Shown here: piece by piece, positions 49,986 to 59,539 of the stretch
How positions within the stretch are numbered: position 1 is the stretch's first letter
Layout: each line of letters opens with the position of its first letter
Source: Streptomyces sp. ISL-12
GTDB taxonomy: Bacteria; Actinomycetota; Actinomycetes; Streptomycetales; Streptomycetaceae
Assembly (NCBI RefSeq): GCF_018614415.1
Contig: NZ_JAGGOO010000121.1
Coordinates: 1 to 64,000, forward strand
Length of the DNA: 64,000 nucleotides
Direction: 5' to 3'
Position numbers and translations under genes: made by a program
Notes under the pieces: generated by a model
The model's input: only the letters and a program-made list of their open reading frames with translations
What the model was told of the DNA's origin: nothing
The model's database searches: none

Positions 49986-51428
49986 TCATCTGCTCGCGGA
50001 AGCCGGCCGTCGGCCTGTCGTGAGGAGCAGGGCAGTGGTGAGGCAGGCGGTGACCGTGAGTGCGCCCGCGGTGAGGAAGGCCGCCCGGACACCGGGTACG
50101 AAGGCGCCGGGCACGGCTCCGGCGGCGTACACCGACACGATCACGGCGAGTCCGATCGCACCGCCGAGTTGCTGGGTGGTCTGGAGCAGTCCGGAGGCCG
50201 ACCCCGCGTGCTCGGGCTCCACATCACCCACGACCAGAGAGGCCGCGGGCATGAACGTCAGTCCGGCGAACACCCCGTTGAGGAGCAGCGGGCCGAGGAG
50301 GGCGGCGGCGTAGGAGTCGGTGGTGCCGACGCCTGCGAGCCACACGTAACTGACGGTGAGACCGAGCGTGCCAGTGATCAACAGCGGGGCCTGGCCGAAA
50401 CGGGCGAGAAGTCGGGGCGTGATCCGGGACATCACGAATATGCCGAGCGTCATGGGCACGAAGGCGAGACCGGCACGCAGCGGGCTGAAGTGCAGGACTC
50501 GCTGGAGGTACTGCACCACGAGGAAGAAGATCGACATCTGGGAGCCGAAGACCAGGGCGGTGACGGCGAGTCCGCCGAGCCGTCGCCGGGCACGGAACAG
50601 AACCGGCGGCAGCAGGGGGACGGAGACGCGCCGCTCGGTCGCCACGAGCACTACGGCACATACGACGCTGATGACGAACCCGGCCACGGTCCGTGGCGAG
50701 GTCCAGCCCTGGTCCGGTGCTCCGGTCAGCGTCCAGACGACAGCCACCGCCGCGCCGGTGGCCGCGACGGCCCCCACCGTGTCGAAACGGCCGGGGCGGC
50801 GCGGTGTTTCCGTGACGAAGCGCCGGGCGAGGGCGAGGACGGTCAGGCCGAGGGGGACGTTGATGAACAGCGTCCAGCGCCACGTGCCGTACTCGGTGAC
50901 GAGCCCGCCGAGGACGAGGCCCAGCGTGCTGCCGCCGATACTGACCGCGGAGAAGAGCGCCAGCGCGCGGTGTCGGGCGCTCTCGTCGGGGGCGTTCGTG
51001 GTGAGGAGGGCGAGGACACCTGGAGCTGCCAGTGCGGCGCCGACGCCCTGCGCGGTCCGCGCGGCGATCAGCAGCCCGGGGGTGTCGGCGATGCCTCCGG
51101 CGAGCGACGCGGCGGTGAAGAGGGCGAGTCCGGTCTCGAAGACACGGAGCCGGCCGAAGGTGTCACCGAGGCGCCCGCCCAGCAGGAGCAGACCGCCGAA
51201 GGCGAGGGTGTAGGCGTTGAGTACCCAGGACAGTCCGGCCGGGCTGAAGTGCAGGCCTGAGCCGATACGTGGCAGAGCCACGTTGACGATGGTCGTGTCC
51301 AGGGCGAGCATCAGCTGTACGACGAGTACGACGGTGATGCCGATGGCCGTGGAACCGGTGCGTTTCCGCTCTGGACGGTCGGCGGGGGCGTCGGCCGACG
51401 GGGCGGAGTCGGGGCGTGCGGTAGGCAT
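49986..51428 (-). CDS. DHA2-type MFS drug transporter (14 spans)
   Basis: The 480-residue protein fits the 14-span DHA2 efflux family: LDTTIVNVALPRIGSGLHF in span 1 (motif D1), LLLGGRLGDTFGRLRVF (motif A), RTAQGVGAALAAPGVLALL, and GGSTLGLVLGGLVTEYGTWR WTLFINVPLG (motif C). It would export a drug or metabolite using protons. It follows the SDR gene on the same strand and would share its TetR control. No strong ribosome site is seen at ATG 51428. Confidence 0.92.
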   Translation of the reverse strand: MPTARPDSAPSADAPADRPERKRTGSTAIGITVVLVVQLMLALDTTIVNVALPRIGSGLHFSPAGLSWVLNAYTLAFGGLLLLGGRLGDTFGRLRVFETGLALFTAASLAGGIADTPGLLIAARTAQGVGAALAAPGVLALLTTNAPDESARHRALALFSAVSIGGSTLGLVLGGLVTEYGTWRWTLFINVPLGLTVLALARRFVTETPRRPGRFDTVGAVAATGAAVAVVWTLTGAPDQGWTSPRTVAGFVISVVCAVVLVATERRVSVPLLPPVLFRARRRLGGLAVTALVFGSQMSIFFLVVQYLQRVLHFSPLRAGLAFVPMTLGIFVMSRITPRLLARFGQAPLLITGTLGLTVSYVWLAGVGTTDSYAAALLGPLLLNGVFAGLTFMPAASLVVGDVEPEHAGSASGLLQTTQQLGGAIGLAVIVSVYAAGAVPGAFVPGVRAAFLTAGALTVTACLTTALLLTTGRRPASASR

Positions 51429-51580
51429 GGACGGTTCGACTTTCGGGTCGCAGGAGTGGGAGTGTGCAAGGCGGCGGGTGGGGCGTGCGGCTGCTCGGGT
51501 GAGGGGCGCCGACGGCTCGTGCCGCCGTCCTGGGGGGTGTCGGTACGGCGGACCCGTACCGTGCTGGAGCCGCGGGCGGG

Positions 51581-52342
51581 TCACACCTGTGCCACGCCTC
51601 CGTCGACGAAGAACTCGACACCGGTGACGAAGCCGGCGGCGTCGTCGGCCAGGAACACGGCGGCCTTGCCTATCTCGCGCGGGTCGGCGATGCGCCCGGT
51701 GGGGTTGCCTTCGCCCATGGCCCGGATGAGCGGGATCACCGCGTCGGCGCCCTGAGCCTGCTCCGCGGCCCGTCGCAGGCTCGGGGTGTCGACGGCTCCG
51801 GGGCTGAGGACGTTGATGCGTATGCCCGAGCCTTTGATGTCCTGGATCCAAGCACGTACGAGACAGCGGACCGCGGCCTTGGAACCGCCGTAGAGACTCA
51901 TCCCCGCGGGCGGTCGCACGGAGGCGGTGGAGCCGATGATGACGATGGCCCCTCCGTCCGGCATGAGCGGCAGGGCGGGCTGGACGGTGAAGAGCACGCC
52001 CTTGACGTTGACGCCGAAGGTGCGGTCGAACTGGTCCTCGGTGATGTGGCCCAGGGGAGCGTGTGCGCCGATTCCCGCGTTCGCGACGACGGCGTCCAGG
52101 CGGCCGTGCTCCGCCTTGACCTCGCGGTACACGCGGTCCATGGCGGTGGGATCGGTGACATCGGCGACTGCGCCGGTACAGGCGTCGCCGATCCGCGCCA
52201 CGGCCCGGTCGAGATCGGACCGGCCCAGATCGGTGATGACGACCCGGGCGCCGTGTGCGGCGAACTCCTGGGCGATGCCGAAGCCCACTCCGGAGGCACC
52301 TCCGGTGATGACGGCGACCTTGCCCTGCAATGACATGCTCAT
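51581..52342 (-). CDS. Short-chain dehydrogenase/reductase
   Basis: The 253-residue protein has the classical SDR motifs: TGGASGVGFGIA (cofactor loop), VVANAGIGAHAPL (NAG), and the catalytic Ser-Tyr-Lys in IIGSTASVRPPAGMSLYGGS KAAVR. Asp in VVITDLGRS favours NAD(H). GGAGTTAGC precedes the ATG. It is followed by the MFS gene and is divergent from a TetR gene with three operator-like repeats. It may modify the compound that the MFS protein exports. Confidence 0.93.
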   Translation of the reverse strand: MSMSLQGKVAVITGGASGVGFGIAQEFAAHGARVVITDLGRSDLDRAVARIGDACTGAVADVTDPTAMDRVYREVKAEHGRLDAVVANAGIGAHAPLGHITEDQFDRTFGVNVKGVLFTVQPALPLMPDGGAIVIIGSTASVRPPAGMSLYGGSKAAVRCLVRAWIQDIKGSGIRINVLSPGAVDTPSLRRAAEQAQGADAVIPLIRAMGEGNPTGRIADPREIGKAAVFLADDAAGFVTGVEFFVDGGVAQV

Positions 52343-52515
52343 GCTAACTCCGGGGATGTGTGGCGCCGGGCCGGCCGGCGCCGCCGTGGGACAGGGGGTG
52401 GGAGCCTCGTCAGGGCCCTCCGTGGAGGGCGTCTGGTGCGTCAGTGGCGTGAGCGCGTGCCCGCCTCGCTGTGCGGGCGGGGGATCACGTCGAGGGCGCC
52501 GATGACTTAGACTGA

Positions 52516-52589
52516 AAGTGGAGGCGTCGCCGTTTAGTGAAGTGGAGGCGCCCCCGCTTTGAGTAAGTTAAATGGAGGCGCCCCCGCTT
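52516..52589. promoter_or_regulatory. Three tandem TetR-type operators
   Basis: Three 20-bp near-palindromes share AAG-TGGAGGCG-(C)CCCCG-CTT: 52516-52535 (weakest), 52540-52559 and 52570-52589 (AAATGGAGGCGCCCCCGCTT). Each is centred on a GGCGCC-like core. They lie between the divergent SDR and TetR genes, just upstream of the TetR ATG. Three copies suggest cooperative or graded repression. Confidence 0.7.
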
Positions 52590-52633
52590 GGCAAGTTCCG
52601 GCGTGCGTGCCAAGCATCGACGGGAGTCCCCTC

Positions 52634-53206
52634 ATGCCGAAGGACGCAGGGCGTCTGCTGCGGGCCGACGCTCAGCGCAACAGGGACAGAATCCTGGCCG
52701 CGGCGGTGCGGGTCTTCGCGGAGGAGGGCCTCGACGCGCACCTGGAGCGCATCGCGAAAGAGGCCGGTGTCGGCTCAGGCACCCTCTACCGCAACTTCCC
52801 CACCAGGGAGGTCCTCATCGAGGCCGCCTACCGCAACGAACTCGCCAAGCTCTGCGACGCCGCTCCCGAGCTCCTGTCCGCTCTGCCGCCGCGCGACGCC
52901 CTGCGCGCGTGGATGGGTCGCTTCATCGATTACGCCACCGCGAAGCTCGGCATGGCCGACGCCCTGCGCTCCTTGGCCGCGTCGGGCGTCAACCCGTACG
53001 CGCAGAGCCACGAGTTGATCCTGACAGCGCTCACCTCACTGCTCGACGCCGGCGTCGAAGCCGGCGCCCTCCGCAGGGACATCGGAGCGAGCGACATGTT
53101 CGCCGCCCTCACCGGCATCGCCCTGGCCTCGGGCCGGCCCGAGCAGCGACAGCAGGCCGAGCGTCTCCTCGACCTCACCTTCGACGGCCTCTGCGCCGGC
53201 GTCTGA
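52634..53206 (+). CDS. TetR-family regulator of the SDR-MFS pair
   Basis: The 190-residue protein has the helix-turn-helix LERIAKEAGVGSGTLYRNFP TREVL (about residues 41-65) after LRADAQRNRDRILAAAVRVF, and a C-terminal ligand domain with DALRAWMGRFIDYATAKLGM. It is close in type to the TetR at 41.7 kb (same GxGTLYRxFPTRE and AWxxRxxxxxAxxxGM pattern), so the two may be paralogues. The start at 52634 follows the three repeats; a TTG at 52559 is inside them and is rejected. Confidence 0.88.
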   Translation: MPKDAGRLLRADAQRNRDRILAAAVRVFAEEGLDAHLERIAKEAGVGSGTLYRNFPTREVLIEAAYRNELAKLCDAAPELLSALPPRDALRAWMGRFIDYATAKLGMADALRSLAASGVNPYAQSHELILTALTSLLDAGVEAGALRRDIGASDMFAALTGIALASGRPEQRQQAERLLDLTFDGLCAGV

Positions 53207-53321
53207 GCGACGGACGGCGCCGGCCACCGGCCGTGGGACAGAGCCCGTGCCGAGGGCACAAGCTGTCCGACATGACGTAGTGACCCATGCGGCAACGTCC
53301 GCTGAACAGGAAAGGCACGTG

Positions 53322-55379
53322 ATGGAAGCGCCGCCACGGGGCAAGATCGCCGACCGGATCAGTGTGGCGAGGGACCATGTGTTCGTCGGCAGGGAAACCG
53401 AACTGCGTCTGTTCCGTGACGCCCTCGCGGGGGGCCATGACGCACCTTCCCTGCTGTGGGTGCACGGCCCCGGAGGCATCGGCAAGTCGGCGCTCATCCG
53501 GCAGTACGCCAAAGAGGCCGCCGTGGCCGGCCGGACGGTCGTGCACGTCGACGGACGGGCGGTGCCGGCCGCTCCTCAGTCGTTCGAGACAGCCGCCGAG
53601 ACGGCTGTGCGGACTCCGCGAGCGCTGCTGCTGATCGACACCTTCGAGTACTGCCAGAGCCTGGAGACCTGGTTGCGTGACGAGTTCCTCCCGGGACTGC
53701 CCGCCGACATCCTGGTCGTCGTGGCGAGCCGGCACGCGCCGGACATGAGGTGGTCGGCGGACCCGGGGTGGGCGGGCCTCCTCAAGGTGATCGCCCTCGG
53801 CAGCCTCGGCGCGGACGAGGCTCAGGCCTTCCTGGAGAGGCGCGGGGTCGATCCGGCCCGCCGCGACGCTCTGCTGGCCTTCGCCTGCGGCCACCCCCTC
53901 GCCCTGGTACTGGCCGCCCACGCGTCCGCCGGGCATGACATGCCCGCCTCCCGCCCATGGGAGCCCGTCTCCGAGGTCGTTGCCCCACTGCTGTCCGACA
54001 TCCTGGGGGATCTGCCCGGCCCCCGGCACCGGCTGGCTCTTGAGGTCTGCGCGCAGGCACACGTGACCACCGAGACGCTGCTGCGCGCGGTGGTCGGTGA
54101 CGATGCGCCGGAACTCTTCGCGTGGGTGCGCGAGCAGCCCTTCATCGACCGTTGCGCCGAGGGCGTCTTCCCGCACGACGTCGTCCGGGAGGCACTCGCG
54201 GCCGACCTGAAGTGGCGCGACCCCGAGCGGTTCGACCAGCTCTACCGACGACTCCACCGCCATCTGCTGAAGCGCATCGGCTCCGCGTCGAGCGGCAGGC
54301 TGCTCCATGACGTGGGCTCCCTGCAGTTCCTCTACCGGGGCGCCGGCTACATGGCGCAGAGCCACGCGTGGTACACACCGGGACTGGTGGAGGACCATCC
54401 GTACGGTCCTTCGGACGAGGCCGATGTCCTGGCGCTCGTCGAGCGCGGCGAGGGCGCCGACGCGGCCGGTCCGGTGCGCTACTGGCTCAGGAACCGGCCA
54501 CAGGACTTCCGGGTCCAGCGGCTTCGCGGTACGTCGGCCGCCATCGCCTTCTCGGCCTGGCTGCGTCCGGATCCCTCCCAGGGGCGCGAGCACGATCCGG
54601 TCGCCGAGGCGGCCTGGGAGCACGTGGCGGCGCACGGTCCCCTCACACCCGGGGAGCACGTCGTGCTCGGCCGCTTCCACGTGTACCCGCGCCACTACCA
54701 ACGGCCGTCGCCGGTCATGGATCTGATGCTCTGGCGCATGCTGGGTGAACTCCTGCGCGACACCGATCTGGCCTGGTCGTTCATCGTGTTGCGGGACGAC
54801 GGTTTCTGGGACGCCCACATGAGGTTCTGCGACATGGTGCCGCTGGACCGGCCCGTCATGGTCGGCGGGCATCCCTACCGGCTCTTCGCCCATGACTGGC
54901 GCGACATGTCCCCCGGAAGCTGGCTGGCCGAGAAGCAGCGGACACTGCTGACCGACACGGTCGACGACGAGGACCTCACCGCCACGGACCGGTCCCGGGT
55001 TCCGGTTTCGTCGTCGCGGGCGATGTCCAGGCCGGAGTTCGCCGACGCGGTCCGTTCGGCCCTGCGGGACCTACGGCGACCGCAGGCGCTGGACGCGAAC
55101 CCGCTCCGCAACAGCCGGCTCGTCGCCGACCACGGCATGACCCTGCGGGAAGTGCTGTCCAACGCCGTCGCCGGCCTCGTCACCGGGCGTGGCGGCGACA
55201 AGGCGCACCAGGTCGCCACCCAGGCCTTCCTGGAGGGCGCGTCGACCCAGGAGGCGGCGGCGCGACGGCTGGGGATGCCCTACAGCACCTACCGCCGGCA
55301 CTTGACGCATGCCACCGCGCGCATCGAGGAGAAGCTGTGGCAGCACGAACAGACGGGACTGCCACTGCTTCCGCCTTGA
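53322..55379 (+). CDS. P-loop ATPase with C-terminal helix-turn-helix, copy 1
   Basis: The 685-residue protein has DHVFVGRETELRLFRDAL, Walker A GPGGIGKS (residues 49-56) and Walker B ALLLIDTFE (D106): an AAA_16/STAND-like NTPase. A long helical middle part includes PHDVVREALAADLKWRDPER and RYWLRNRPQDFRV. The C-terminal end TQEAAARRLGMPYSTYRRHL is a helix-turn-helix. No TPR/WD repeats are seen. It pairs with the 59.5 kb protein, which has the same order. AGGAAAGG lies before ATG 53322. Role as an ATP-dependent regulator is inferred; the ligand is unknown. Confidence 0.8.
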   Translation: MEAPPRGKIADRISVARDHVFVGRETELRLFRDALAGGHDAPSLLWVHGPGGIGKSALIRQYAKEAAVAGRTVVHVDGRAVPAAPQSFETAAETAVRTPRALLLIDTFEYCQSLETWLRDEFLPGLPADILVVVASRHAPDMRWSADPGWAGLLKVIALGSLGADEAQAFLERRGVDPARRDALLAFACGHPLALVLAAHASAGHDMPASRPWEPVSEVVAPLLSDILGDLPGPRHRLALEVCAQAHVTTETLLRAVVGDDAPELFAWVREQPFIDRCAEGVFPHDVVREALAADLKWRDPERFDQLYRRLHRHLLKRIGSASSGRLLHDVGSLQFLYRGAGYMAQSHAWYTPGLVEDHPYGPSDEADVLALVERGEGADAAGPVRYWLRNRPQDFRVQRLRGTSAAIAFSAWLRPDPSQGREHDPVAEAAWEHVAAHGPLTPGEHVVLGRFHVYPRHYQRPSPVMDLMLWRMLGELLRDTDLAWSFIVLRDDGFWDAHMRFCDMVPLDRPVMVGGHPYRLFAHDWRDMSPGSWLAEKQRTLLTDTVDDEDLTATDRSRVPVSSSRAMSRPEFADAVRSALRDLRRPQALDANPLRNSRLVADHGMTLREVLSNAVAGLVTGRGGDKAHQVATQAFLEGASTQEAAARRLGMPYSTYRRHLTHATARIEEKLWQHEQTGLPLLPP

Positions 55380-55393
55380 TCCGAGCGCGTGGT

Positions 55394-56398
55394 TCACCGA
55401 CGGTCGTCGGCCTGGGGCCGCAGCACCACCTTGCCCATGGTCTGCCGTGTCTCCAGGGCCGAGTGCGCCTGGGCGGCGTGCGCGAGGGAGAACGACTGGA
55501 CAACGGGGCGGAACACGCCTTGTGCCGCCCCGTCGAGTGCGGTCGTCTCCAGCCGGCGGATGCCACCCGGCAGCGCGAAGAGAGAGGGCCCCACGACCAA
55601 CCGCGACGTGATGCCGTACCTCTCCAGCTCCGCATCGGTGAACGTGGTGAAGTGTCCCTCGTCGGACGCCCAGCCGTAGTACAAGTGCCTGCCCCCTGAG
55701 CCCAGCGTCTCCGCGGCACCCCGGCCGAGACGTCCGCCCACCCCGTCGAAGACGACCGTGGACGCCTCGCCGCGGAGCGCCTGACCGAGGCGTCGTTCCC
55801 AGCCGGGCAGCGTGTAGTCCACGGCACCGTCGGCGCCCTGCCCCAGCACCGTCTCGGTCTTGTGCGCACCGCCGGCCAGACCGATCACCCTGGCGCCCGC
55901 CCGCCGCGCCGCCTGGACGAGCAGGATTCCCATCCCGCCGGCCGCGGCGGTCACGACCACGATGTCCTCGGCGGACAACGCGGCCTGCTCCAGCACACCG
56001 ACTGCGGTGCGCCCCGTTCCGACCATGGCGACCGCGGTGGCGTCGTCCACCCCGTCCGGGACGCGGTGCAGACTGTCGGCCGCCGCGACGGCGTGTGTCG
56101 CGTAGCCGCCGCTGCGTTCGTTGCCGAGGTAGGCCACCACCCGGGCGCCGATCCACCCCGTGTCCACCCCGGAACCGACGGTGTCCACCACCCCCGCCGC
56201 CTCTCTGCCCGGCGTCATCGGGAGGCGGGGCAGCGCCATCCCCATCTCCCGTCCCGCGCGGAGCACGGTGTCCATGAGGTGGACGCCCGCGGCTGTCACG
56301 GTGAGGACGACTTCACCGGGCCCGGGGACGGACGGATCGACCTCTTCGTACACCAGCGTCTCCGGGGGACCGAAAACGTACTGCCGCACTGCGTACAT
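55394..56398 (-). CDS. Zinc-independent quinone oxidoreductase (MDR superfamily)
   Basis: The 334-residue protein has the MDR pattern without the zinc cysteines: PGPGEVVLTVTAAGVHLMDT, PGREAAGVVDTVGSGV, and the NADPH loop VTAAAGGMGILLVQAARRAG. It reduces quinones or enones. AAGGAAG precedes ATG 56398. It follows the glycosyltransferase by 73 bp on the same strand and ends 15 bp from the convergent ATPase gene. It may share a transcript with the glycosyltransferase. Confidence 0.9.
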   Translation of the reverse strand: MYAVRQYVFGPPETLVYEEVDPSVPGPGEVVLTVTAAGVHLMDTVLRAGREMGMALPRLPMTPGREAAGVVDTVGSGVDTGWIGARVVAYLGNERSGGYATHAVAAADSLHRVPDGVDDATAVAMVGTGRTAVGVLEQAALSAEDIVVVTAAAGGMGILLVQAARRAGARVIGLAGGAHKTETVLGQGADGAVDYTLPGWERRLGQALRGEASTVVFDGVGGRLGRGAAETLGSGGRHLYYGWASDEGHFTTFTDAELERYGITSRLVVGPSLFALPGGIRRLETTALDGAAQGVFRPVVQSFSLAHAAQAHSALETRQTMGKVVLRPQADDRR

Positions 56399-56471
56399 GA
56401 TGCTTCCTTTCACCGGCCGATCCCGGGGAGTCGGGTGTCCTGCGTGTTCCGCGGGCGCGTCAGTGGCCCGG

Positions 56472-57581
56472 TCACGCGGTCAGCAGGGTCAGCACATCCT
56501 CGGCCGGAGTCATGGCCGCGATCTGCGCCGCCGCGTCCTGGGCGGCCGTCCGGTACGACGCCTGCTCCAGCACCCGCGTGACCGCGGCACCGGCTTCGTC
56601 CGCCGCGCCGATGACCTCGGCGGCCCCGAGCGCCGCGGTCCGCTCCGCGTTCAGTGGCTTGTCCAGTCCGAGCGGCCAGATCACCATCGGGACACCGGAA
56701 CCGAGAACCGACAACACGGTGCCGGCGCCACCGGAGGAGACGACCACGTCCACCCCTTGGAGCAGGAGACTCATCGGTACGAAGCCGGTCACGTGGACGC
56801 CGTCGCCCGCCACCGGCAGCGTGTCACCCTCGGCCGACGGCGGCAGGGCGACCACCACGTTCACGTCCTGGCCGGCGAGCGAGGCGACGATCTTCACGAG
56901 AGCATCGGAGTCGTCGATGATGGTGCCCAGCGTCACCAGCACCCGGGGCAGGTGTTCGCGGCCCGGGAAGGACGGCTGCCGCCATGACGAGGCCGTCTCG
57001 GACTCGTGCGCCTCGGGCCGGATGGTGACCCGGTCCGCCGACGGCTTCCAGTCGTCACGCTGGAGACAGGCGGGCCAGGGGTCGACCGACGCGACAGGCT
57101 GGGTCAGGGTGATGCCCCGCGCCGCGCCGCGCGCCACGGCCGTGGACCGCATCGCCTCGGCCAGAGGAGCCTCCAGCGCGATGCCCACACCGTGGGAGAC
57201 CCACTTCACTCCCAGTTCAGAGGCGACCAGCGGACCGAGGAAGTCCGCCGTCTCGGCGACCACCAGGTCGGGGGCGAACGCGCGGGCCGCCGCCAGTGCC
57301 TCGTCGGCACCCAGGTCGACCCGGGTACCGCCGAAGAACTCGCCGGCGGTCGCCGGGGACATGTCGGTGGTGGCGTCCTTGCCGGTCCGCTGCTGGAACG
57401 CCATCAACGTCGCCTCCAGCGTGGCGCCCGCGGGAACGACGGGGGCTGGAGCCACGACCGACTCCAGCGACGCGTGAGTGAGGAACGCGGTGGTGTGGCC
57501 GGCCCGGCGGGCGGCCCTCTCCAGGGGAAGCAACGGCAGCAGGTGGCCGTAGGCCGGAGTACCGGAGAACAGGATGCGCAT
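56472..57581 (-). CDS. GT1-family glycosyltransferase (macrolide/aglycone type)
   Basis: The 369-residue protein has the GT-B fold of natural-product glycosyltransferases: MRILFSGTPAYGHLLPLLPL with the acceptor-side His13, PDLVVAETADFLGPLVASEL, PRVLVTLGTIIDDS, and the donor-site VSSGGAGTVLSVLGSGVPMV followed by WPLGLDKPLNAE. Most relatives have HHGGAGT; here the His pair is SS. It would attach a sugar to a small molecule. GAAGGTG precedes ATG 57581. QOR follows on the same strand. Confidence 0.88.
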   Translation of the reverse strand: MRILFSGTPAYGHLLPLLPLERAARRAGHTTAFLTHASLESVVAPAPVVPAGATLEATLMAFQQRTGKDATTDMSPATAGEFFGGTRVDLGADEALAAARAFAPDLVVAETADFLGPLVASELGVKWVSHGVGIALEAPLAEAMRSTAVARGAARGITLTQPVASVDPWPACLQRDDWKPSADRVTIRPEAHESETASSWRQPSFPGREHLPRVLVTLGTIIDDSDALVKIVASLAGQDVNVVVALPPSAEGDTLPVAGDGVHVTGFVPMSLLLQGVDVVVSSGGAGTVLSVLGSGVPMVIWPLGLDKPLNAERTAALGAAEVIGAADEAGAAVTRVLEQASYRTAAQDAAAQIAAMTPAEDVLTLLTA

Positions 57582-57968
57582 GGAACACCTTCGACAGAGC
57601 GATCGTCGGGCCGACAAGAGACGTGCCACGGCGAACGGCGTGGCAGTGCCCGCGAGGTCCGGCGTCAGCCGGGTGGCCGTGGCCGGACCCCGTCGTTCCA
57701 TCTTGCGGGTCGTGATCGCCCAGAACGCGGTTTCGGGCTGCTCACAGGTGCTCACTTCCGCCAACGCTCGCCACCGTGTCGCGGAACGGCGTGTGCGCGG
57801 CCCTGCCGTGCGAGAGCGTGGGCCACAGCCCGTACACGGACCAGCAAGGACGGACACCGGACTCGAACCGTGACCCGCGCCGGCAGGGGGCGGCCTCCGC
57901 GCCGTGGCCGTCCGTCCGGACCGACGCCTCCCAGAGGATCCGGCAGTCCGACGTGCCGTTCTCGTCGT
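57582..57968. other. Stretch upstream of the glycosyltransferase gene
   Basis: The 387 bp between the thioesterase-like gene end and the glycosyltransferase start hold no credible gene. It must include the glycosyltransferase promoter unless the genes are one transcript. No long inverted repeat was seen. Confidence 0.45.
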
Positions 57969-58805
57969 TCATATGGACGCCGCGAACTGACGTGACTGCA
58001 GGACCAGCTCACCGGTCGAGTCCCAGACTTCGGCGTCCTCGATGACGTGGTCTTCCCTCAACGCCTTGGCGCTCGTGCGTACCTGCAACCAACCCGGAGC
58101 GGGATGGGCGCGGATGTGGGCCGTGAGCTGGACGGTGGGCAGCCACCCGACACGGCCGAAGGCGAAGGAGATGGGAGGAAGCGCGTGCACAGCGGCCAAG
58201 AGCGCCAGGGGATCGGGCTCACGGCCGTTGGCCAGCCGGAACCAGCCGTCGAAGCGGCCGGTGTACGAGGGGGCGCCGAAGGCCCAGTCGACGCACTCGG
58301 GTGCCAGTCGTACGTCCACGCCGGCCAGATGATCGAGGCGTCGCGCGTTCCCGCCCGGGGCGTCGTCGCGGCCGACGCAGGCCGACGGCGGGGTGATGGC
58401 CGGTGGCAGCGGGGCGTCGACAGCCGTCTGGGAGACGAGAGTTCCGTGGGAGACGAGAGCGCGCAGCCGCTCGACCTCACGGTCGTCCTCCGTCCTCTGG
58501 GTCAGCGAGACCTGGCTGGTGGTGAAGCGGCTGCCGCGTTGGATGACCTCGGTCCGCGCGCGGACCGGGCCCGGACGCGAGGCGGTGAGGAAGGAGGCAC
58601 TGACGGAGCTGGGGAAGAAGCGTTCCGCCCGTACCGCGGTCGCCGCCGCTGTCGCGCGGGCGGCGACGGCCAGCAGTATCCCCCCGTCGATGCCCTCGGC
58701 GGTGTTCCACACCGGTGGGAGGTGACTGTCGTACGTCCCCGGTGTGTCCGTCCGTCTGACGACGGTCGTGGCCGCCAGGAAATCGGTGCTGTCGGCGCTC
58801 TCCAT
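57969..58805 (-). CDS. Acyl-CoA thioesterase-like double-hotdog protein
   Basis: The 278-residue protein reads WNTAEGIDGGILLAVAARAT and ASFLTASRPGPVRARTEVIQ RGSRFTTSQVSLTQ in the N-terminal half. A second hotdog half has DVRLAPECVDWAFGAPSYTG and ISFAFGRVGWLPTVQLTAHI. This pattern matches TesB-like thioesterases (PF13622 kind). It would cut an acyl-CoA or act as an acyl binding protein. GAGGTG lies before ATG 58805. It reads the same way as GT and QOR, but with a 387-bp gap. Confidence 0.8.
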   Translation of the reverse strand: MESADSTDFLAATTVVRRTDTPGTYDSHLPPVWNTAEGIDGGILLAVAARATAAATAVRAERFFPSSVSASFLTASRPGPVRARTEVIQRGSRFTTSQVSLTQRTEDDREVERLRALVSHGTLVSQTAVDAPLPPAITPPSACVGRDDAPGGNARRLDHLAGVDVRLAPECVDWAFGAPSYTGRFDGWFRLANGREPDPLALLAAVHALPPISFAFGRVGWLPTVQLTAHIRAHPAPGWLQVRTSAKALREDHVIEDAEVWDSTGELVLQSRQFAASI

Positions 58806-59539
58806 CTGTTGCACCTCGGGATGGTATGGGTCCGCAAGCACACGCATACCGAGCTGAACACCGAATGATCATCCTGTGGGCAGAGTTCGGTGATTCCGTC
58901 GTGGCGCCGTCTCGCTTCCGGGGCGCCGGTGTGCCGGGTGAGCAGTGATGAGCAGAAGTTGGCGTGCTCATGAGCGCCACCTGGCGTGGACGGATGTGAA
59001 CCGCGGAAATGGTGATATTTCCCCGTTGGGATTGTGCCCCGTCGCGTCCCTCGTGGGTCCGGGTCGGTGCGCTCGGACCACTGAGCCTCCCGCGGGCATC
59101 CAGCCTGTCCGGCACCCGCCTTATCTGCTCGAACGGGCTTTTCGGCGTCCTGACAGGCTCCCCGGGACGTCACTGTGAGTGATCAAAGGGATCCGGGTTC
59201 GGCGCGTTACGGGCAGCGGGCGCACCGTGTGCCGCACGGGACCGCGACCGGAGAGGGAGACGCCTCTGCTCCTATAAAGTGATCGATCTGTACGGGGAGA
59301 GCGCGGACGTTCGGCGTGACGGTGTCAACGAAGCCCGGTCGGTCACGTCGCGTGACACAGGCCGTGGGCTGCTCAGTTCACGGTGAGTCATGGGGGATGG
59401 GTGACGTGAAGTCGAAACACGTCGGCCGACGGGTCGGCTGCCCGTCCGGACGACCGTGCTCCAGGCGCGCACGCAGATACCCAGCCGCACGGGGCGAGTC
59501 GGCCCGGCGCGGTGCACAGTGAGGAAGGACAGGAACGGA
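58806..59539. other. Long intergenic region before ATPase copy 2
   Basis: The 734 bp between divergent genes hold no supported gene. An AT-richer patch CTCCTATAAAGTGATCGATC (59269-59288) could hold a -10 element for the ATPase gene. No repeat or RNA gene was found. Confidence 0.45.

Noticed and set aside
53322..55379. LuxR-type LAL or SARP regulator for the ATPase proteins
   Set aside because: The C-terminal helix-turn-helix lacks the LuxR signature and there is no TPR array or BTAD; an ATPase-HTH of its own kind is the safer call.
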